This document shows, in pieces, positions 48,922 through 57,993 of a DNA stretch of 64,000 nt. The notes beneath the pieces were generated by a model, which made no database searches, had not been told where the DNA came from, and saw nothing but the letters and a program-made list of their open reading frames with translations. This DNA is from an uncultured Bacteroidales bacterium (GTDB lineage Bacteria; Bacteroidota; Bacteroidia; Bacteroidales; Muribaculaceae), in assembly GCA_900542185.1 (NCBI GenBank), contig UQMZ01000012.1, positions 17,065 through 81,064 of the forward strand, in the 5' to 3' direction. A program made the translations under genes and the position numbers. Within the stretch, counting starts at the first letter, position 1. The number at the start of each line of letters is the position of its first letter.

Positions 48922-49479
48922 ATGGATTTCAAGACAGTAAAATATAACGGACGCCCCACGGAAGGGAATGAGTTGCGAACGGATGCGGAACTTGGAGTAT
49001 ACGATTTCCTGGACAAGTTAGGCGTGAGCTATACAACCTTGTGTCATCCGGCTGCCTTCACAATGGAGGAGTGCGAGATGGTGCGCAAGGATGCCGGTGC
49101 GCCGGTGTTCAAGAACCTGTTCCTGACCAACAGACAGCAGACAGACTTCTATCTGCTTATGATACCTGGCGACAAGCCGTTCAAGACGAAATATCTCAGC
49201 TCGCAATTGGGATGCGCCCGGCTGTCGTTTGCCGGAGCCGAACAGATGGATCAGTACCTGCACATTCATCCGGGTGCCGTTTCGCCCATGGGACTGATTC
49301 ATGACAAGGACCATAAGGTCAGGCTGATTATAGACGAAGACCTGAAGGAATGCACCACATACGCATGTCATCCGTGTGTGAATACATCAAGCATAGTGAT
49401 GATACTCAGTGATTTGCTTGAGAAAGTGATACCTGCCACAGGTCATGACCATACATGGGTGACGTTGAAGCCTGAGTAA
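48922..49479 (+). CDS. Prolyl-tRNA editing protein, ProX/YbaK family
   Basis: 185 residues. The YbaK/aminoacyl-tRNA editing domain shows YTTLCHPAAFTMEEC, KNLFLTNRQQTDFYLLMIPGDK with the essential Lys, and GAVSPMGLIHD. It is the free-standing ProXp-ala or PrdX type that removes Ala (or Cys) wrongly attached to tRNA-Pro. It is monocistronic, with a -7 element TAATTTTG about 25 bases before the ATG. Confidence 0.9.
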   Translation: MDFKTVKYNGRPTEGNELRTDAELGVYDFLDKLGVSYTTLCHPAAFTMEECEMVRKDAGAPVFKNLFLTNRQQTDFYLLMIPGDKPFKTKYLSSQLGCARLSFAGAEQMDQYLHIHPGAVSPMGLIHDKDHKVRLIIDEDLKECTTYACHPCVNTSSIVMILSDLLEKVIPATGHDHTWVTLKPE

Positions 49480-49494
49480 CACTGTCAGATGCAG

Positions 49495-50301
49495 CTATTT
49501 GACGCCAGCATGGCGTAACTGCCAGAACGCAACGGCGGCTGCCGCTCCCACATTTAGGGAATCTACCTGATGATGCATGGGAATGCGGACGGTATAGTCT
49601 GCTTCTGCTATCGTAGAGGCGGGAAGACCGTCGCCTTCCGTTCCGAGTACCATGGCGAGCTTGTCAATATCGCTCAGCAATGGATCGTCGATGCTGACGG
49701 AATTGTCCGATAGTGCCAAAGCGGCGGTTTTGTATCCGAGGCTGTTCAGTTCCTGAAGGGGATGGTCTGAGAATGTCCACGGCACCAGGAAAACGGTGCC
49801 CATTGACACGCGGACGGCGCGTCGGTTCAGGGGGTCGCAGGAATCGGACGACAAAACGACAGCATCAATGCCCAACGCCGCGGCCGAACGAAAAATCGAA
49901 CCGATATTTGTGGTATCGGTAACCCCATGAATCACGGCGACGCGAGGGCCCTCTGCACAAATCTGCTTGACTGACGGCAACGGCTTGCGCCGCATGGCGC
50001 AAAGCACGCCGCGGGTCAGCTTATATCCCGTTATAGAGGTCAGCAAGTCGCGTGAACCGGTGTATATGTCGATGTCAGGACATGACTGAATTATGTCGGC
50101 GGCGTCGCCTGTGATGTGACGTTCCTCGCAAAGCATTGAAATCGGTTCGTAGCCTGCGCTCAATGCCACACGGATTACTTTGGGACTTTCCGCTATGAAA
50201 ATGCCCCGGTCGGCATGTAGCCTGTTACGCAACTGGGCTTCCGTCAGTCCGACATACGGCGCGATTCGGGAGTCGTTGATGTCAGTTATTTCTATAATCA
50301 T
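49495..50301 (-). CDS. SpoU/TrmH-family RNA 2'-O-methyltransferase
   Basis: 268 residues. N-terminal substrate-binding domain (about 1-105) and C-terminal SPOUT knot with the three motifs: VIHGVTDTTNIGSIFRSAAALGIDAVV (motif 1, N and R), LVLGTEGDGLP (motif 2) and IPMHHQVDSLNVGAAAAVAFW (motif 3). It methylates the 2'-OH of a ribose in rRNA or tRNA; the specific target is not readable. It is convergent with the editing protein gene, 15 bases between the stops. Confidence 0.9.
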   Translation of the reverse strand: MIIEITDINDSRIAPYVGLTEAQLRNRLHADRGIFIAESPKVIRVALSAGYEPISMLCEERHITGDAADIIQSCPDIDIYTGSRDLLTSITGYKLTRGVLCAMRRKPLPSVKQICAEGPRVAVIHGVTDTTNIGSIFRSAAALGIDAVVLSSDSCDPLNRRAVRVSMGTVFLVPWTFSDHPLQELNSLGYKTAALALSDNSVSIDDPLLSDIDKLAMVLGTEGDGLPASTIAEADYTVRIPMHHQVDSLNVGAAAAVAFWQLRHAGVK

Positions 50302-50345
50302 GTCAAGTATGTTCTAATCTAATAAGTCAGTATTGATTGTAATTA

Positions 50346-50375
50346 TTGTTTTACGGTCAAAAAATATTACTTTTG
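50346..50375 (+). promoter_or_regulatory. Promoter of the glycerate kinase gene
   Basis: TTG at 50346-50348, 19 bases, TACTTTTG at 50368-50375. The start of transcription lies at about 50381, so the mRNA is nearly leaderless with respect to the ATG at 50382; or the true start of transcription is a few bases earlier. Confidence 0.55.
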
Positions 50376-50381
50376 CAAATT

Positions 50382-51542
50382 ATGAAAGTGATATGTGCGT
50401 TCGATTCGTTTAAGGGTTGTATGACCAGTCTTGAAGCAGGCGAAGCGGCGAAGCATGGCATGTTGAGTGCAATGCCCGGTTGCATGGTGTCCGTTATGCC
50501 TATGGCTGACGGAGGAGAAGGCACAATTGATGCGATACGCAGCATGACGGGTGGGTGCGAGGTGCCAATCCGGGTGCTTGATCCGTTGATACGCGAACGA
50601 AAGTCTAAATATGTAATGGATTGTGACAGCGCGACGGCTTACGTTGAAATAGCGCAATGTGCCGGATTGACCATGCTGACTCCCGATGAACGCGATGCCA
50701 TGCGCACAAGCTCGTACGGATTGGGTATGGCTATGGCAAAGGCAATAGAAGCAGGGGCAAAGCATATCACGATATGTCTTGGCGGAAGTGCCACAAACGA
50801 TGCGGCGCTTGGAGCGCTTCAGGCACTCGGACTTCAGATATACACCGAGAATGGTTTACTAAATCGGCCTGTCACCGGTGCGGACCTGATAAACATTACC
50901 GATGTCGATTCAACTGCATTGGAACAATTAAAGAGTCAATGCGATATAACGGTGCTTTATGACGCAGATATCCCGTTCTGCGGGCCGATGGGTGCCGTGA
51001 GGCTATATGCTCCTCAGAAAGGAGTCAAGGCAGAGGATCTGGATATTTTAGAACGAGGCATGAAGAATGTACTTGAAGTGATTGAACGGAAAACCGGAGT
51101 GAAAGCCGAATCCGTAAAAGGCGCCGGGGCGGCAGGTGGTGCCGGTTATGGTCTGGCGGCTCTGGCGGGGGCTAAGATGGAATCCGGTATAGACTATATG
51201 CTGTCGCTTTCAGATTTCGATGCTCAACTTGCTGAAACAACTATAGTATTGACAGGAGAGGGGAAAGCCGACATCCAGACGTTGCAGGGTAAGGTGTCGG
51301 CCGGCATCCTGAGTCATGCCCGGAAGCGGGGTGTGCCGGTATGGCTTTTTGCCGGAAAAGTCGAGGACAGGGAGGCGCTGTTGAATGCAGGTTTCGAGAG
51401 GGTGGTAGACATCAATGCCGGACAGGATACCGCACAAGATCCAATGGACAATACTGTAGCCAGACGGCGTCTCGAAAATGCCGTGAGATGCACGGCGGAG
51501 GATAAAATAAAGAAGCTCCGGAGGCTGTGCGACCGGAGCTGA
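50382..51542 (+). CDS. Glycerate kinase, GlxK/GarK class
   Basis: 386 residues from the ATG at 50382 (MKVICAFDSFKGCMTSLEAG), which matches the usual N terminus APDSFKGSLSA; an upstream frame is not supported. Features: MPMADGGEGTIDAI, ICLGGSATNDAALGALQALG, GAGAAGGAGYGLAAL, LTGEGKADIQTLQGKV. It converts glycerate to 2- or 3-phosphoglycerate with ATP. The 3' end of the gene forms an 8-bp hairpin that probably works as a terminator with the convergent rubrerythrin gene. Confidence 0.93.
   Translation: MKVICAFDSFKGCMTSLEAGEAAKHGMLSAMPGCMVSVMPMADGGEGTIDAIRSMTGGCEVPIRVLDPLIRERKSKYVMDCDSATAYVEIAQCAGLTMLTPDERDAMRTSSYGLGMAMAKAIEAGAKHITICLGGSATNDAALGALQALGLQIYTENGLLNRPVTGADLINITDVDSTALEQLKSQCDITVLYDADIPFCGPMGAVRLYAPQKGVKAEDLDILERGMKNVLEVIERKTGVKAESVKGAGAAGGAGYGLAALAGAKMESGIDYMLSLSDFDAQLAETTIVLTGEGKADIQTLQGKVSAGILSHARKRGVPVWLFAGKVEDREALLNAGFERVVDINAGQDTAQDPMDNTVARRRLENAVRCTAEDKIKKLRRLCDRS
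51514..51540. terminator. Hairpin at the end of the glycerate kinase gene
   Basis: AGCTCCGG at 51514-51521 and CCGGAGCT at 51533-51540, 11-base loop, overlapping the last codons. No T tract follows closely, so terminator function is inferred. Confidence 0.5.
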
Positions 51543-51572
51543 GGATGTGTGTATTATTTCTATAATCGTTTA

Positions 51573-52163
51573 TCAGATTACATCGTAATCCAGACCGATG
51601 TAGTGCTGATACGGATGGTCGCATGCGGGGCATACCTCCGGGGGCGTCAGTCCTTCGTACACGTATCCGCAAACCAGGCACTGCCACTTGATGGGAGTGT
51701 CGCGTTTCCATACAGTACCGTCCTGAACCTGTTTCAGGTAGTGGTTGAAGCGGTCTTCATGACGCTGTTCGATTGTGGCGATGGCGCTGAAATGATCGGC
51801 TATTTCGTCGAATCCTTCTTCTTTGGCTGTTTTGGCGAATCCTTCATATAGCTCCACGCCCTCGAATTTCTCCTCCTTAGCGGCGATGGCCAGGTTTTCG
51901 GCCGTAGTACCTATCACGCCAGCGTCAGCTGCCATAGGCACGGAGACCGAGCCTCCCTCCAGATATTTGAAATATACTTTGGCGTGACGCATCTCGTTGT
52001 CGGCTGTAGCACGGAATATCTCGCCGATGGGGAAATATCCCTCTTTGTCGGCCTGCTGTGCATAGAACATGTAGCGGGTGTATGCCGATGATTCGGCAAG
52101 ATAGGAGATAACCAGATTGGCTTCGGTCTTGGTTCCCTTTACGCTTTTCTTTGTGTCTGACAT
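51573..52163 (-). CDS. rbr: Rubrerythrin
   Basis: 196 residues. The N-terminal ferritin-like four-helix domain has the di-iron ligand patterns (E in NLVISYLAESSAY, ExxH in DNEMRHAKVYF, the later E and IEQRHEDRF). The C-terminal rubredoxin domain has CLVCGYVYEG and CPACDHP for a FeS4 site. It reduces hydrogen peroxide to water in anaerobes. A single gene, with about 130 bases of upstream sequence before the next gene on the same strand. Confidence 0.96.
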   Translation of the reverse strand: MSDTKKSVKGTKTEANLVISYLAESSAYTRYMFYAQQADKEGYFPIGEIFRATADNEMRHAKVYFKYLEGGSVSVPMAADAGVIGTTAENLAIAAKEEKFEGVELYEGFAKTAKEEGFDEIADHFSAIATIEQRHEDRFNHYLKQVQDGTVWKRDTPIKWQCLVCGYVYEGLTPPEVCPACDHPYQHYIGLDYDVI

Positions 52164-52300
52164 ATCAGTTTGTTTTTATAAGTAGATTACACGTTTCGTG
52201 ACAGACGGATATCGGTAGGGTAATCTCCGTCAGCCTTCATTGTATCAACAAATAAAAACTGATAATGTTTCCTATGAGTGTATGTGGATGGAAGCCTGTG

Positions 52301-53095
52301 TCACTTTGTGGATCCGTGCGTGGCCTCACTTTCATACTCGCGCTCAAGGAAAAGCTTGACTTCCTTGAATAGTTGAGAAGCGAATACAAAGTCATTCAGC
52401 GACTTGCTCTTGGACCGGAATATGGTCTTGTCATTGCCGGTCCAGTCGCATCGGCCTTGATTGATGAACACGATGTTCTCGCCGATTCCCAGCACAGAGT
52501 TCATGTCGTGGGTATTGATTATTGTAGTGATTTCGTATTCGTGCGTGATGTCGCTGAGAAGCTCGTCGATCAGGATCGAGGTCTTGGGGTCGAGTCCGGA
52601 ATTGGGCTCGTCGCAGAACAGATATTTGGGATTCAGTGCGATGGCACGGGCAATGGCCACACGCTTCTGCATACCGCCTGAAATTTCGCTCGGGTATTTG
52701 TCATCGGCGTTTTTCAGACCTACGCGGTTGATGCAGAACCGGGCACGTTCCAGTTGCTCGGAATGGCTTAACGGGCTGAACATCTTCAGCGGGAACATCA
52801 CGTTGCCAAGCACTGTCTCGTTGTCGAACAGGGCCGAACCCTGGAACAGCACGCCGATTTCCGTGCGCAGCTGACGCTTCTGCTCTATGTCGAGCGACCG
52901 GAATTTACGGCCGTCGTAGAGTATCTCGCCTTCTTCGGGTGTCAGCAATCCGATAAGACACTTCATGAACACAGTCTTGCCGGAGCCTGACTGCCCTATT
53001 ATCAGATTGGTCTTGCCGGTCTCGAACTTGGCCGATACGTCAAACAGAATCTGCTGACCGTCAAACCATTTGGATATGTTGTGAGCTTCGATCAT
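52301..53095 (-). CDS. MlaF-like ABC transporter ATP-binding protein
   Basis: 264 residues. Walker A GQSGSGKT, Q-loop VLFQGSALFD, signature SGGMQKRVAIARAI, Walker B YLFCDEPNSGLDP, and a His switch in INTHDMNS. The DNETVLGNVMFPL phrase is typical of MlaF-type ATPases that move phospholipid between the membranes. Its ATG overlaps the stop of the permease gene (ATGA). The matching MCE substrate-binding gene is 4 kb away, at 57094, on the other strand. Confidence 0.9.
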   Translation of the reverse strand: MIEAHNISKWFDGQQILFDVSAKFETGKTNLIIGQSGSGKTVFMKCLIGLLTPEEGEILYDGRKFRSLDIEQKRQLRTEIGVLFQGSALFDNETVLGNVMFPLKMFSPLSHSEQLERARFCINRVGLKNADDKYPSEISGGMQKRVAIARAIALNPKYLFCDEPNSGLDPKTSILIDELLSDITHEYEITTIINTHDMNSVLGIGENIVFINQGRCDWTGNDKTIFRSKSKSLNDFVFASQLFKEVKLFLEREYESEATHGSTK

Positions 53096-53838
53096 TGCAA
53101 CAGAAGTTTAGTGAGAATCACGTCGGCCAGCAGAATCAGGATAGAACTCGACACCACGGCCTTGGTGCTTGACTGACCCACCTCGAGCGAGCCTCCCTTG
53201 ACATAATAACCATAGAAAGCGGCCACCGAAGTGATGATGAACGCGAATACCAGACATTTGATCAGCGAATACCAGATGTACCATTCGTTGAAGAAAGACT
53301 GCAGTCCGTATACGAAATGCTCGTAACTGATCATATCTGTAAATTCAGCGATTATGATACCACCTAAGATTCCGAAGAACATGGAGAGGATGCCGAGCAC
53401 AGGTATGAACAGGATGAATCCGATTATTTTAGGCAACACAATGAAGTTGGCTGAATTGATACCCATTATCTCCATTGCGTCTATCTGTTCGGTGACTCGC
53501 ATCGTGCCGATTTCGGACGAGATGTTGCTACCCACTTTGCCGGCGAGAATAAGGCACATCATGGTAGAGGAGAATTCAAGAATCAAAATCTCGCGGGTGG
53601 CCAGACCTGTGGCGTAGGTGGGAATCAACGGCGATACAATGTTGATGGTCATCTGTATGCATATCACCGCTCCGATAAATATGGATATGATGATGACCAA
53701 AGGAATGGAGTCCACTCCCAACTTATATATCTCCTTGACCAGGCTTTTGAAAAATTCCCTCCATTTGTCGGGAATGCGGAACACCTGCGTCAGAAAGAGG
53801 CAGTATTTCCCCAGTGTCTTTATTGATGATACAAACAT
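53092..53838 (-). CDS. MlaE-family permease
   Basis: 248 residues with five to six membrane segments. The MlaE signature is clear: LVIIISIFIGAVICIQMTIN, then ILEFSSTMMCLILAGKVGSNISSEIGTMRVTEQIDAMEIMGIN. It is the membrane part of an ABC system for phospholipid transport in the envelope. It starts the operon with the MlaF-like gene. A -7 element TAACTTTG reads on the minus strand at 53868-53861. Confidence 0.9.
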   Translation of the reverse strand: MFVSSIKTLGKYCLFLTQVFRIPDKWREFFKSLVKEIYKLGVDSIPLVIIISIFIGAVICIQMTINIVSPLIPTYATGLATREILILEFSSTMMCLILAGKVGSNISSEIGTMRVTEQIDAMEIMGINSANFIVLPKIIGFILFIPVLGILSMFFGILGGIIIAEFTDMISYEHFVYGLQSFFNEWYIWYSLIKCLVFAFIITSVAAFYGYYVKGGSLEVGQSSTKAVVSSSILILLADVILTKLLLQ

Positions 53839-53946
53839 TGCGATCTGTCCAAAATTTGTGCAAAGTTAGTAAAAAATTTGGGGTTAAGGGTATAATTTTG
53901 TAATTTTGTCGCTAATTCTTCACAACCTTCGAAACATAGAACAAAG

Positions 53947-54555
53947 ATGTTGGTAATAGGTATAGCGGGCGGTACAGGCTCGGGCAAGACCACGGTGGTC
54001 AGAAAAATCATGGAAGCGCTTCCTCCTGGAGAAGTGAGCGTGATTCCGCAGGATTGTTACTACAAGGACAATGCCCATATACCGTTGGAGGAACGACTGA
54101 ACATGAACTACGACGAGCCTGCGTCGATAGAATGGACATTGCTGACCAAGCACTTACAGGAACTGAAGGAAGGCAAGACCGTCCAGATGCCTACGTACGA
54201 TTTCATCACATGCTCAAGGCTGAAGGAAACCATCACGCTTCGTCCCACGGAGGTTGTGGTGGTGGAAGGAATACTTGTGCTTACAGACAAGACTCTGCGC
54301 GACATGACCGATGTCAAGGTATTTGTAGATGCTGAGGCCGACGAACGTCTGATACGCGTTATAAGCCGTGACTGCATAGAACGCAACCGGACACCGCAAA
54401 TGGTGATAGACCGATACCGCGAGACTCTCAAGCCGATGCACGAACTCTACATTGAGCCGTCTAAGCGCTATGCGGATCTTATCGTTCCGCAGGGAGGCCA
54501 TAATAAGGTGGCTATCAAGTTGCTGACGGATTACATCAGATCCTTGCTGAAATGA
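53947..54555 (+). CDS. udk: Uridine kinase
   Basis: 202 residues. P-loop GGTGSGKTTVV at 9-19, QDCYYKD, NYDEPASIEW, YDFITCSR and VVVEGILVL, all as in Udk. It phosphorylates uridine and cytidine with ATP or GTP in pyrimidine salvage. Two TAATTTTG-type elements lie about 40 bases upstream. The stop overlaps the ATG of lptB (TGA inside AAATGA), the beginning of an operon that runs at least to the MCE gene. Confidence 0.94.
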   Translation: MLVIGIAGGTGSGKTTVVRKIMEALPPGEVSVIPQDCYYKDNAHIPLEERLNMNYDEPASIEWTLLTKHLQELKEGKTVQMPTYDFITCSRLKETITLRPTEVVVVEGILVLTDKTLRDMTDVKVFVDAEADERLIRVISRDCIERNRTPQMVIDRYRETLKPMHELYIEPSKRYADLIVPQGGHNKVAIKLLTDYIRSLLK

Positions 54556-55487
54556 AGATATTCGGGTTCGGACATAAGAAGTTGAACAGGGACGTCGAGG
54601 AACGTCCCGACAAGCTCTCACCCGAGGAGGAAGCCGACCTGGAAGGCCGCATTCCGGATCAGGAGACAGTGACAGTGGATGCTGCAACCGTGATTGATAC
54701 ACCGCAGGGCGCTGAAGTGGTGGAAACGGAGGCGCAGGAACCTGCGCCCGGAATATTGAGGACTCACGATCTCGTGAAAAAGTATGGCAAACGTACCGTC
54801 GCCAACAAAGTTTCGATAGAAGTCAGACAAGGCGAGATCGTTGGTCTGCTCGGTCCAAACGGAGCCGGTAAGACCACGACGTTCTATATGACGGTTGGTC
54901 TGATCAGTCCGAACAGCGGGCGAGTGTATCTTGACGGCCACGACATAACGGAATATCCCGTATACAAGCGTGCCAAGATGGGTATCGGATATTTGCCACA
55001 GGAGGCTTCCGTGTTCCGAACGTTAAGTGTCGAAAACAATATCCGAGCCATTCTGGAGATGTCTGGAACCAGCAAGGAATATCAGAAGGAAAAGCTTGAA
55101 CAGCTGATAAAGGAGTTTAAGCTCGAGCATGTACGCCGCAACAAGGGTAACAATCTGTCAGGTGGAGAGCGCCGGCGCACGGAGATAGCCCGATGTCTGG
55201 CCATCAATCCCAAGTTCATAATGCTTGACGAGCCGTTTGCCGCCGTCGACCCTATTGCCGTGGAGGATATACAGTCAGTGGTCTATCACCTTAAGGAACG
55301 CAACATAGGTGTGCTGATCACCGACCACAAGGCAGACTCAATCTTAGGTATCACCGACAGGGCCTATATGCTGTTCGAAGGCAAGGTCCTGTTTCAAGGC
55401 ACCAGCGAGGAGCTTGTGGCAAATCCCATCGTGAGAGAGAAATACCTGGGACGTGACTTTGTGTTCATAAGGAAAAAATTCGAATAA
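54552..55487 (+). CDS. lptB: LPS export ABC transporter ATP-binding protein LptB, with an N-terminal extension
   Basis: 311 residues; LptB is normally about 240. Residues 1-65 are an acidic, low-complexity extension (EERPDKLSPEEEADLEG...). The ATPase follows: GPNGAGKTT near 105, GIGYLPQEASVFRTLSVENNI (the LptB Q-loop phrase), LSGGERRRTEIARCL, MLDEPFAAVDP, ITDHKADSIL. It powers transport of lipopolysaccharide from the inner membrane with LptF/LptG, which are not in the window. It overlaps udk by four bases, and the amidase gene starts four bases after it. Confidence 0.94.
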   Translation: MKIFGFGHKKLNRDVEERPDKLSPEEEADLEGRIPDQETVTVDAATVIDTPQGAEVVETEAQEPAPGILRTHDLVKKYGKRTVANKVSIEVRQGEIVGLLGPNGAGKTTTFYMTVGLISPNSGRVYLDGHDITEYPVYKRAKMGIGYLPQEASVFRTLSVENNIRAILEMSGTSKEYQKEKLEQLIKEFKLEHVRRNKGNNLSGGERRRTEIARCLAINPKFIMLDEPFAAVDPIAVEDIQSVVYHLKERNIGVLITDHKADSILGITDRAYMLFEGKVLFQGTSEELVANPIVREKYLGRDFVFIRKKFE

Positions 55488-55491
55488 TTAC

Positions 55492-57063
55492 GTGAGTATC
55501 ATAAAGCAAACAATCTATATAGCTCTTGCTGCTGTCGCGATGTGCGGCGGCATAGCCAACGCTGCCCGCAGAACCACCTCACAACCTGAGTTTACCGTAG
55601 TGATAGACGCCGGTCACGGAGGTCATGACACCGGAGCAGTCGACAATGGCGTCAGGGAAAAGGACATCAATCTCGGAGTGGCTAAAAAGCTGGCTGCGCT
55701 TATCGAAAAGAAAATGCCGGATGCCAAGGTGGTGATGACGCGTGACGACGATAACTTCATATCTCTGCAGGAACGCGCCAACATAGCAAACCGCAACCGA
55801 GGCAATCTGTTCGTATCCATACACACGAATTCTGTGGACAAGAGCAATCCGAACCGTCGTAAGGTGGCCGGCTCGTCAGTTTATGCCCTGGGTCTGCACA
55901 AAGATGCCAACAATCTGAAGGTGGCTCAGCGAGAGAATTCCGTAATAGAGCTTGAAAGCAATTACGAGCAGAAATATTCCGGCTTTGATCCGAAAAAGGA
56001 TGAGTCTTATATCATTTTCGAGATGGCACAGAAAAAGAATCTGGGCCAGAGCCTTAAATTTGCCAACGAGGCACAGAAGCATCTTGTATCCGACGCGCAA
56101 CGTGCGGATAGGGGTGTAAAGCAGGCTGGTTTCTGGGTGCTGTGGGCCACGTCAATGCCCGCTGTGCTGGTGGAGCTCGACTTTATATGCAATCCTGAAA
56201 GCGCACGGTTCATGGGAAGTGACAAAGGCCAGGAGCAACTTGCATCTGCGCTTTATAAGGCGGTAGAGAATTATGCCATCGGTGTGAAACCTCAGCTTGA
56301 GGTAAAGTCCGGGTCTACGGCTTCTGGCGAAGCAAAGGTGTCCAAGGATAAAAACGCCAAGAAAGAATCCCGTAAATCCACTCGTAGCAAGAAACGCAAG
56401 AATAAAAGAGGAGACGATCCTGAGCCAGAGGCAACCGCAAGTGTGCCGGAAGTAATCTCAGGTGATGCAGATATACCGGTGTTGAACGTTGCCGGTTCTC
56501 ATTCCGGCACGAGGAAGCAGTGTGCGACACCCGTAAAATCTGAAGAAAGAAGCTATAATTACGCGACCGTACGAAACCGCACGCTTCCTGTCGGGCAGCG
56601 TCGCCGTCGCTCCGCCTCATCCAAAAAACTGAACGACGAGCGTCAGATAGATAATGGCGAGATTTTGATAAAGAAGGAAACGGATTATCTGGCCAAGATT
56701 GAGGAACCGGTGTCGGAAAAGAATTCAGAGCCGGAACCTATGCCAGAAGTCAGTGACAGTAAATCAAAAAATATCAAAGATAAAAACAAGAAAGGGAAAG
56801 TCAATAAATCATCTTCGAAAAATGTTAATAACAGTGAGAAGGGGAAGAAGCGTATCGTGATCCGTTCAACGGGAGATGTGGCAAAGACGGAAAACTTGAA
56901 GAAAAGGGACTCTGAAGTCAGTTCAAAAACCGATGATAACATGAAGACCAAAGTTTCCGGCCAATCAGTCGCAACCGCAGAGGTGTCCGGTCAGACGGAA
57001 AAACCGGTGAAGCATAAACGTCATACGTCGCTGGCAAAACGCCGTAACAATAACGGTAAATAA
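55492..57063 (+). CDS. N-acetylmuramoyl-L-alanine amidase (Amidase_3) with a basic tail
   Basis: 523 residues from a GTG start at 55492, four bases behind lptB. Signal peptide (residues 1-25, ending ANAARR). Zn-dependent amidase domain at about 30-265: VIDAGHGGHDTGAVDN (first His), REKDINLGVAKKL (Glu), VSIHTNSVD (second His), VELDFICNPES (catalytic Glu). Residues 275-523 are a long, highly charged, Lys/Ser-rich tail without predicted structure. The enzyme cuts the bond between muramic acid and the stem peptide in the periplasm. The tail may bind the cell wall or another anionic polymer. Confidence 0.9.
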   Translation: MSIIKQTIYIALAAVAMCGGIANAARRTTSQPEFTVVIDAGHGGHDTGAVDNGVREKDINLGVAKKLAALIEKKMPDAKVVMTRDDDNFISLQERANIANRNRGNLFVSIHTNSVDKSNPNRRKVAGSSVYALGLHKDANNLKVAQRENSVIELESNYEQKYSGFDPKKDESYIIFEMAQKKNLGQSLKFANEAQKHLVSDAQRADRGVKQAGFWVLWATSMPAVLVELDFICNPESARFMGSDKGQEQLASALYKAVENYAIGVKPQLEVKSGSTASGEAKVSKDKNAKKESRKSTRSKKRKNKRGDDPEPEATASVPEVISGDADIPVLNVAGSHSGTRKQCATPVKSEERSYNYATVRNRTLPVGQRRRRSASSKKLNDERQIDNGEILIKKETDYLAKIEEPVSEKNSEPEPMPEVSDSKSKNIKDKNKKGKVNKSSSKNVNNSEKGKKRIVIRSTGDVAKTENLKKRDSEVSSKTDDNMKTKVSGQSVATAEVSGQTEKPVKHKRHTSLAKRRNNNGK

Positions 57064-57093
57064 ATCGCGATAAAAATTAAGATAACGATCGAA

Positions 57094-57993
57094 ATGAAAA
57101 AATATAACAAGGAGTTTATAATCGGCTTGAGTGTCATAGTAGCCGGGTTGGTGCTGTTTTTCGGCATAGACTATCTTAAAGGTATCAATCTGTTGAATCC
57201 CACTCACTTCTATTACGCAGAGGCGACAGACGTATCAGGCCTTGAACAGTCCGCTCCCGTGACGGTAAACGGGTATAAGGTAGGCCAGGTCAGAAGCATA
57301 AAGTATGACTATGACCATCCGGGCAAGATCAAGATTCTGATGGCCGTGAACGACAAGCTGAGCCTGCCCGAGGATTCCTACGCACAGCTGGCATCCTCAT
57401 TGCTGAACGGCGGATATATAAACTTAGTGGTCGGAAAGAGTTCCAAATTCATTCCGAACGGAGGAATGGTACCCTTGCAGAGCGAGAAGGGTATAATGGA
57501 CGCAGTGACCAACGACCTTGTACCCAACATCAACAAGATGGTACCTCATATCGATTCGTTGATCAACAACCTGAACGATCTGGTATCTGACCCTGCCCTC
57601 ATAGCTTCCGTACGCCGTCTGGACGGTATTACGGAAAATGTATTGACAATGACTGGAGACCTTCAGGGTACTGTGAAACGCGATGTCCCTCCTTTGATGC
57701 GAAACGCAAGGAATCTGACATACAAACTCGATTCAGTAAGCTATAATCTCATGCTTTTGTCGCACAATCTGAATCAATTGCCCATAAATTCCACAATGGA
57801 CAACGTGTATAAGATTACTGACGAACTGTCACGTTTCAGTCAACAGCTCAATGAGGAAAATTCCACACTTGGGTTGCTGACCAAGGATCCGGAACTGTAT
57901 AACCGTCTGAACAGGGTTGCGGCGGATATCGATTCGCTCGTGCTCGACGTAAAGAAGAATCCCAAGCGTTATATTTCGATCAAGCTGTTTTAA
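57094..57993 (+). CDS. MCE/MlaD-family protein
   Basis: 299 residues. One N-terminal membrane anchor (IGLSVIVAGLVLFFGIDYL), then the MCE domain (about 40-125: YYAEATDVSGLEQSAPVTVNGYKVGQVRSI, LLNGGYINLVVG). A helical, Asn- and Leu-rich C-terminal part (140-290) would form the tube or coiled stalk. It binds lipid between the membranes and presumably works with the MlaE/MlaF pair at 52301-53838. The stop is immediately followed by the aspartate kinase ATG. Confidence 0.9.
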   Translation: MKKYNKEFIIGLSVIVAGLVLFFGIDYLKGINLLNPTHFYYAEATDVSGLEQSAPVTVNGYKVGQVRSIKYDYDHPGKIKILMAVNDKLSLPEDSYAQLASSLLNGGYINLVVGKSSKFIPNGGMVPLQSEKGIMDAVTNDLVPNINKMVPHIDSLINNLNDLVSDPALIASVRRLDGITENVLTMTGDLQGTVKRDVPPLMRNARNLTYKLDSVSYNLMLLSHNLNQLPINSTMDNVYKITDELSRFSQQLNEENSTLGLLTKDPELYNRLNRVAADIDSLVLDVKKNPKRYISIKLF

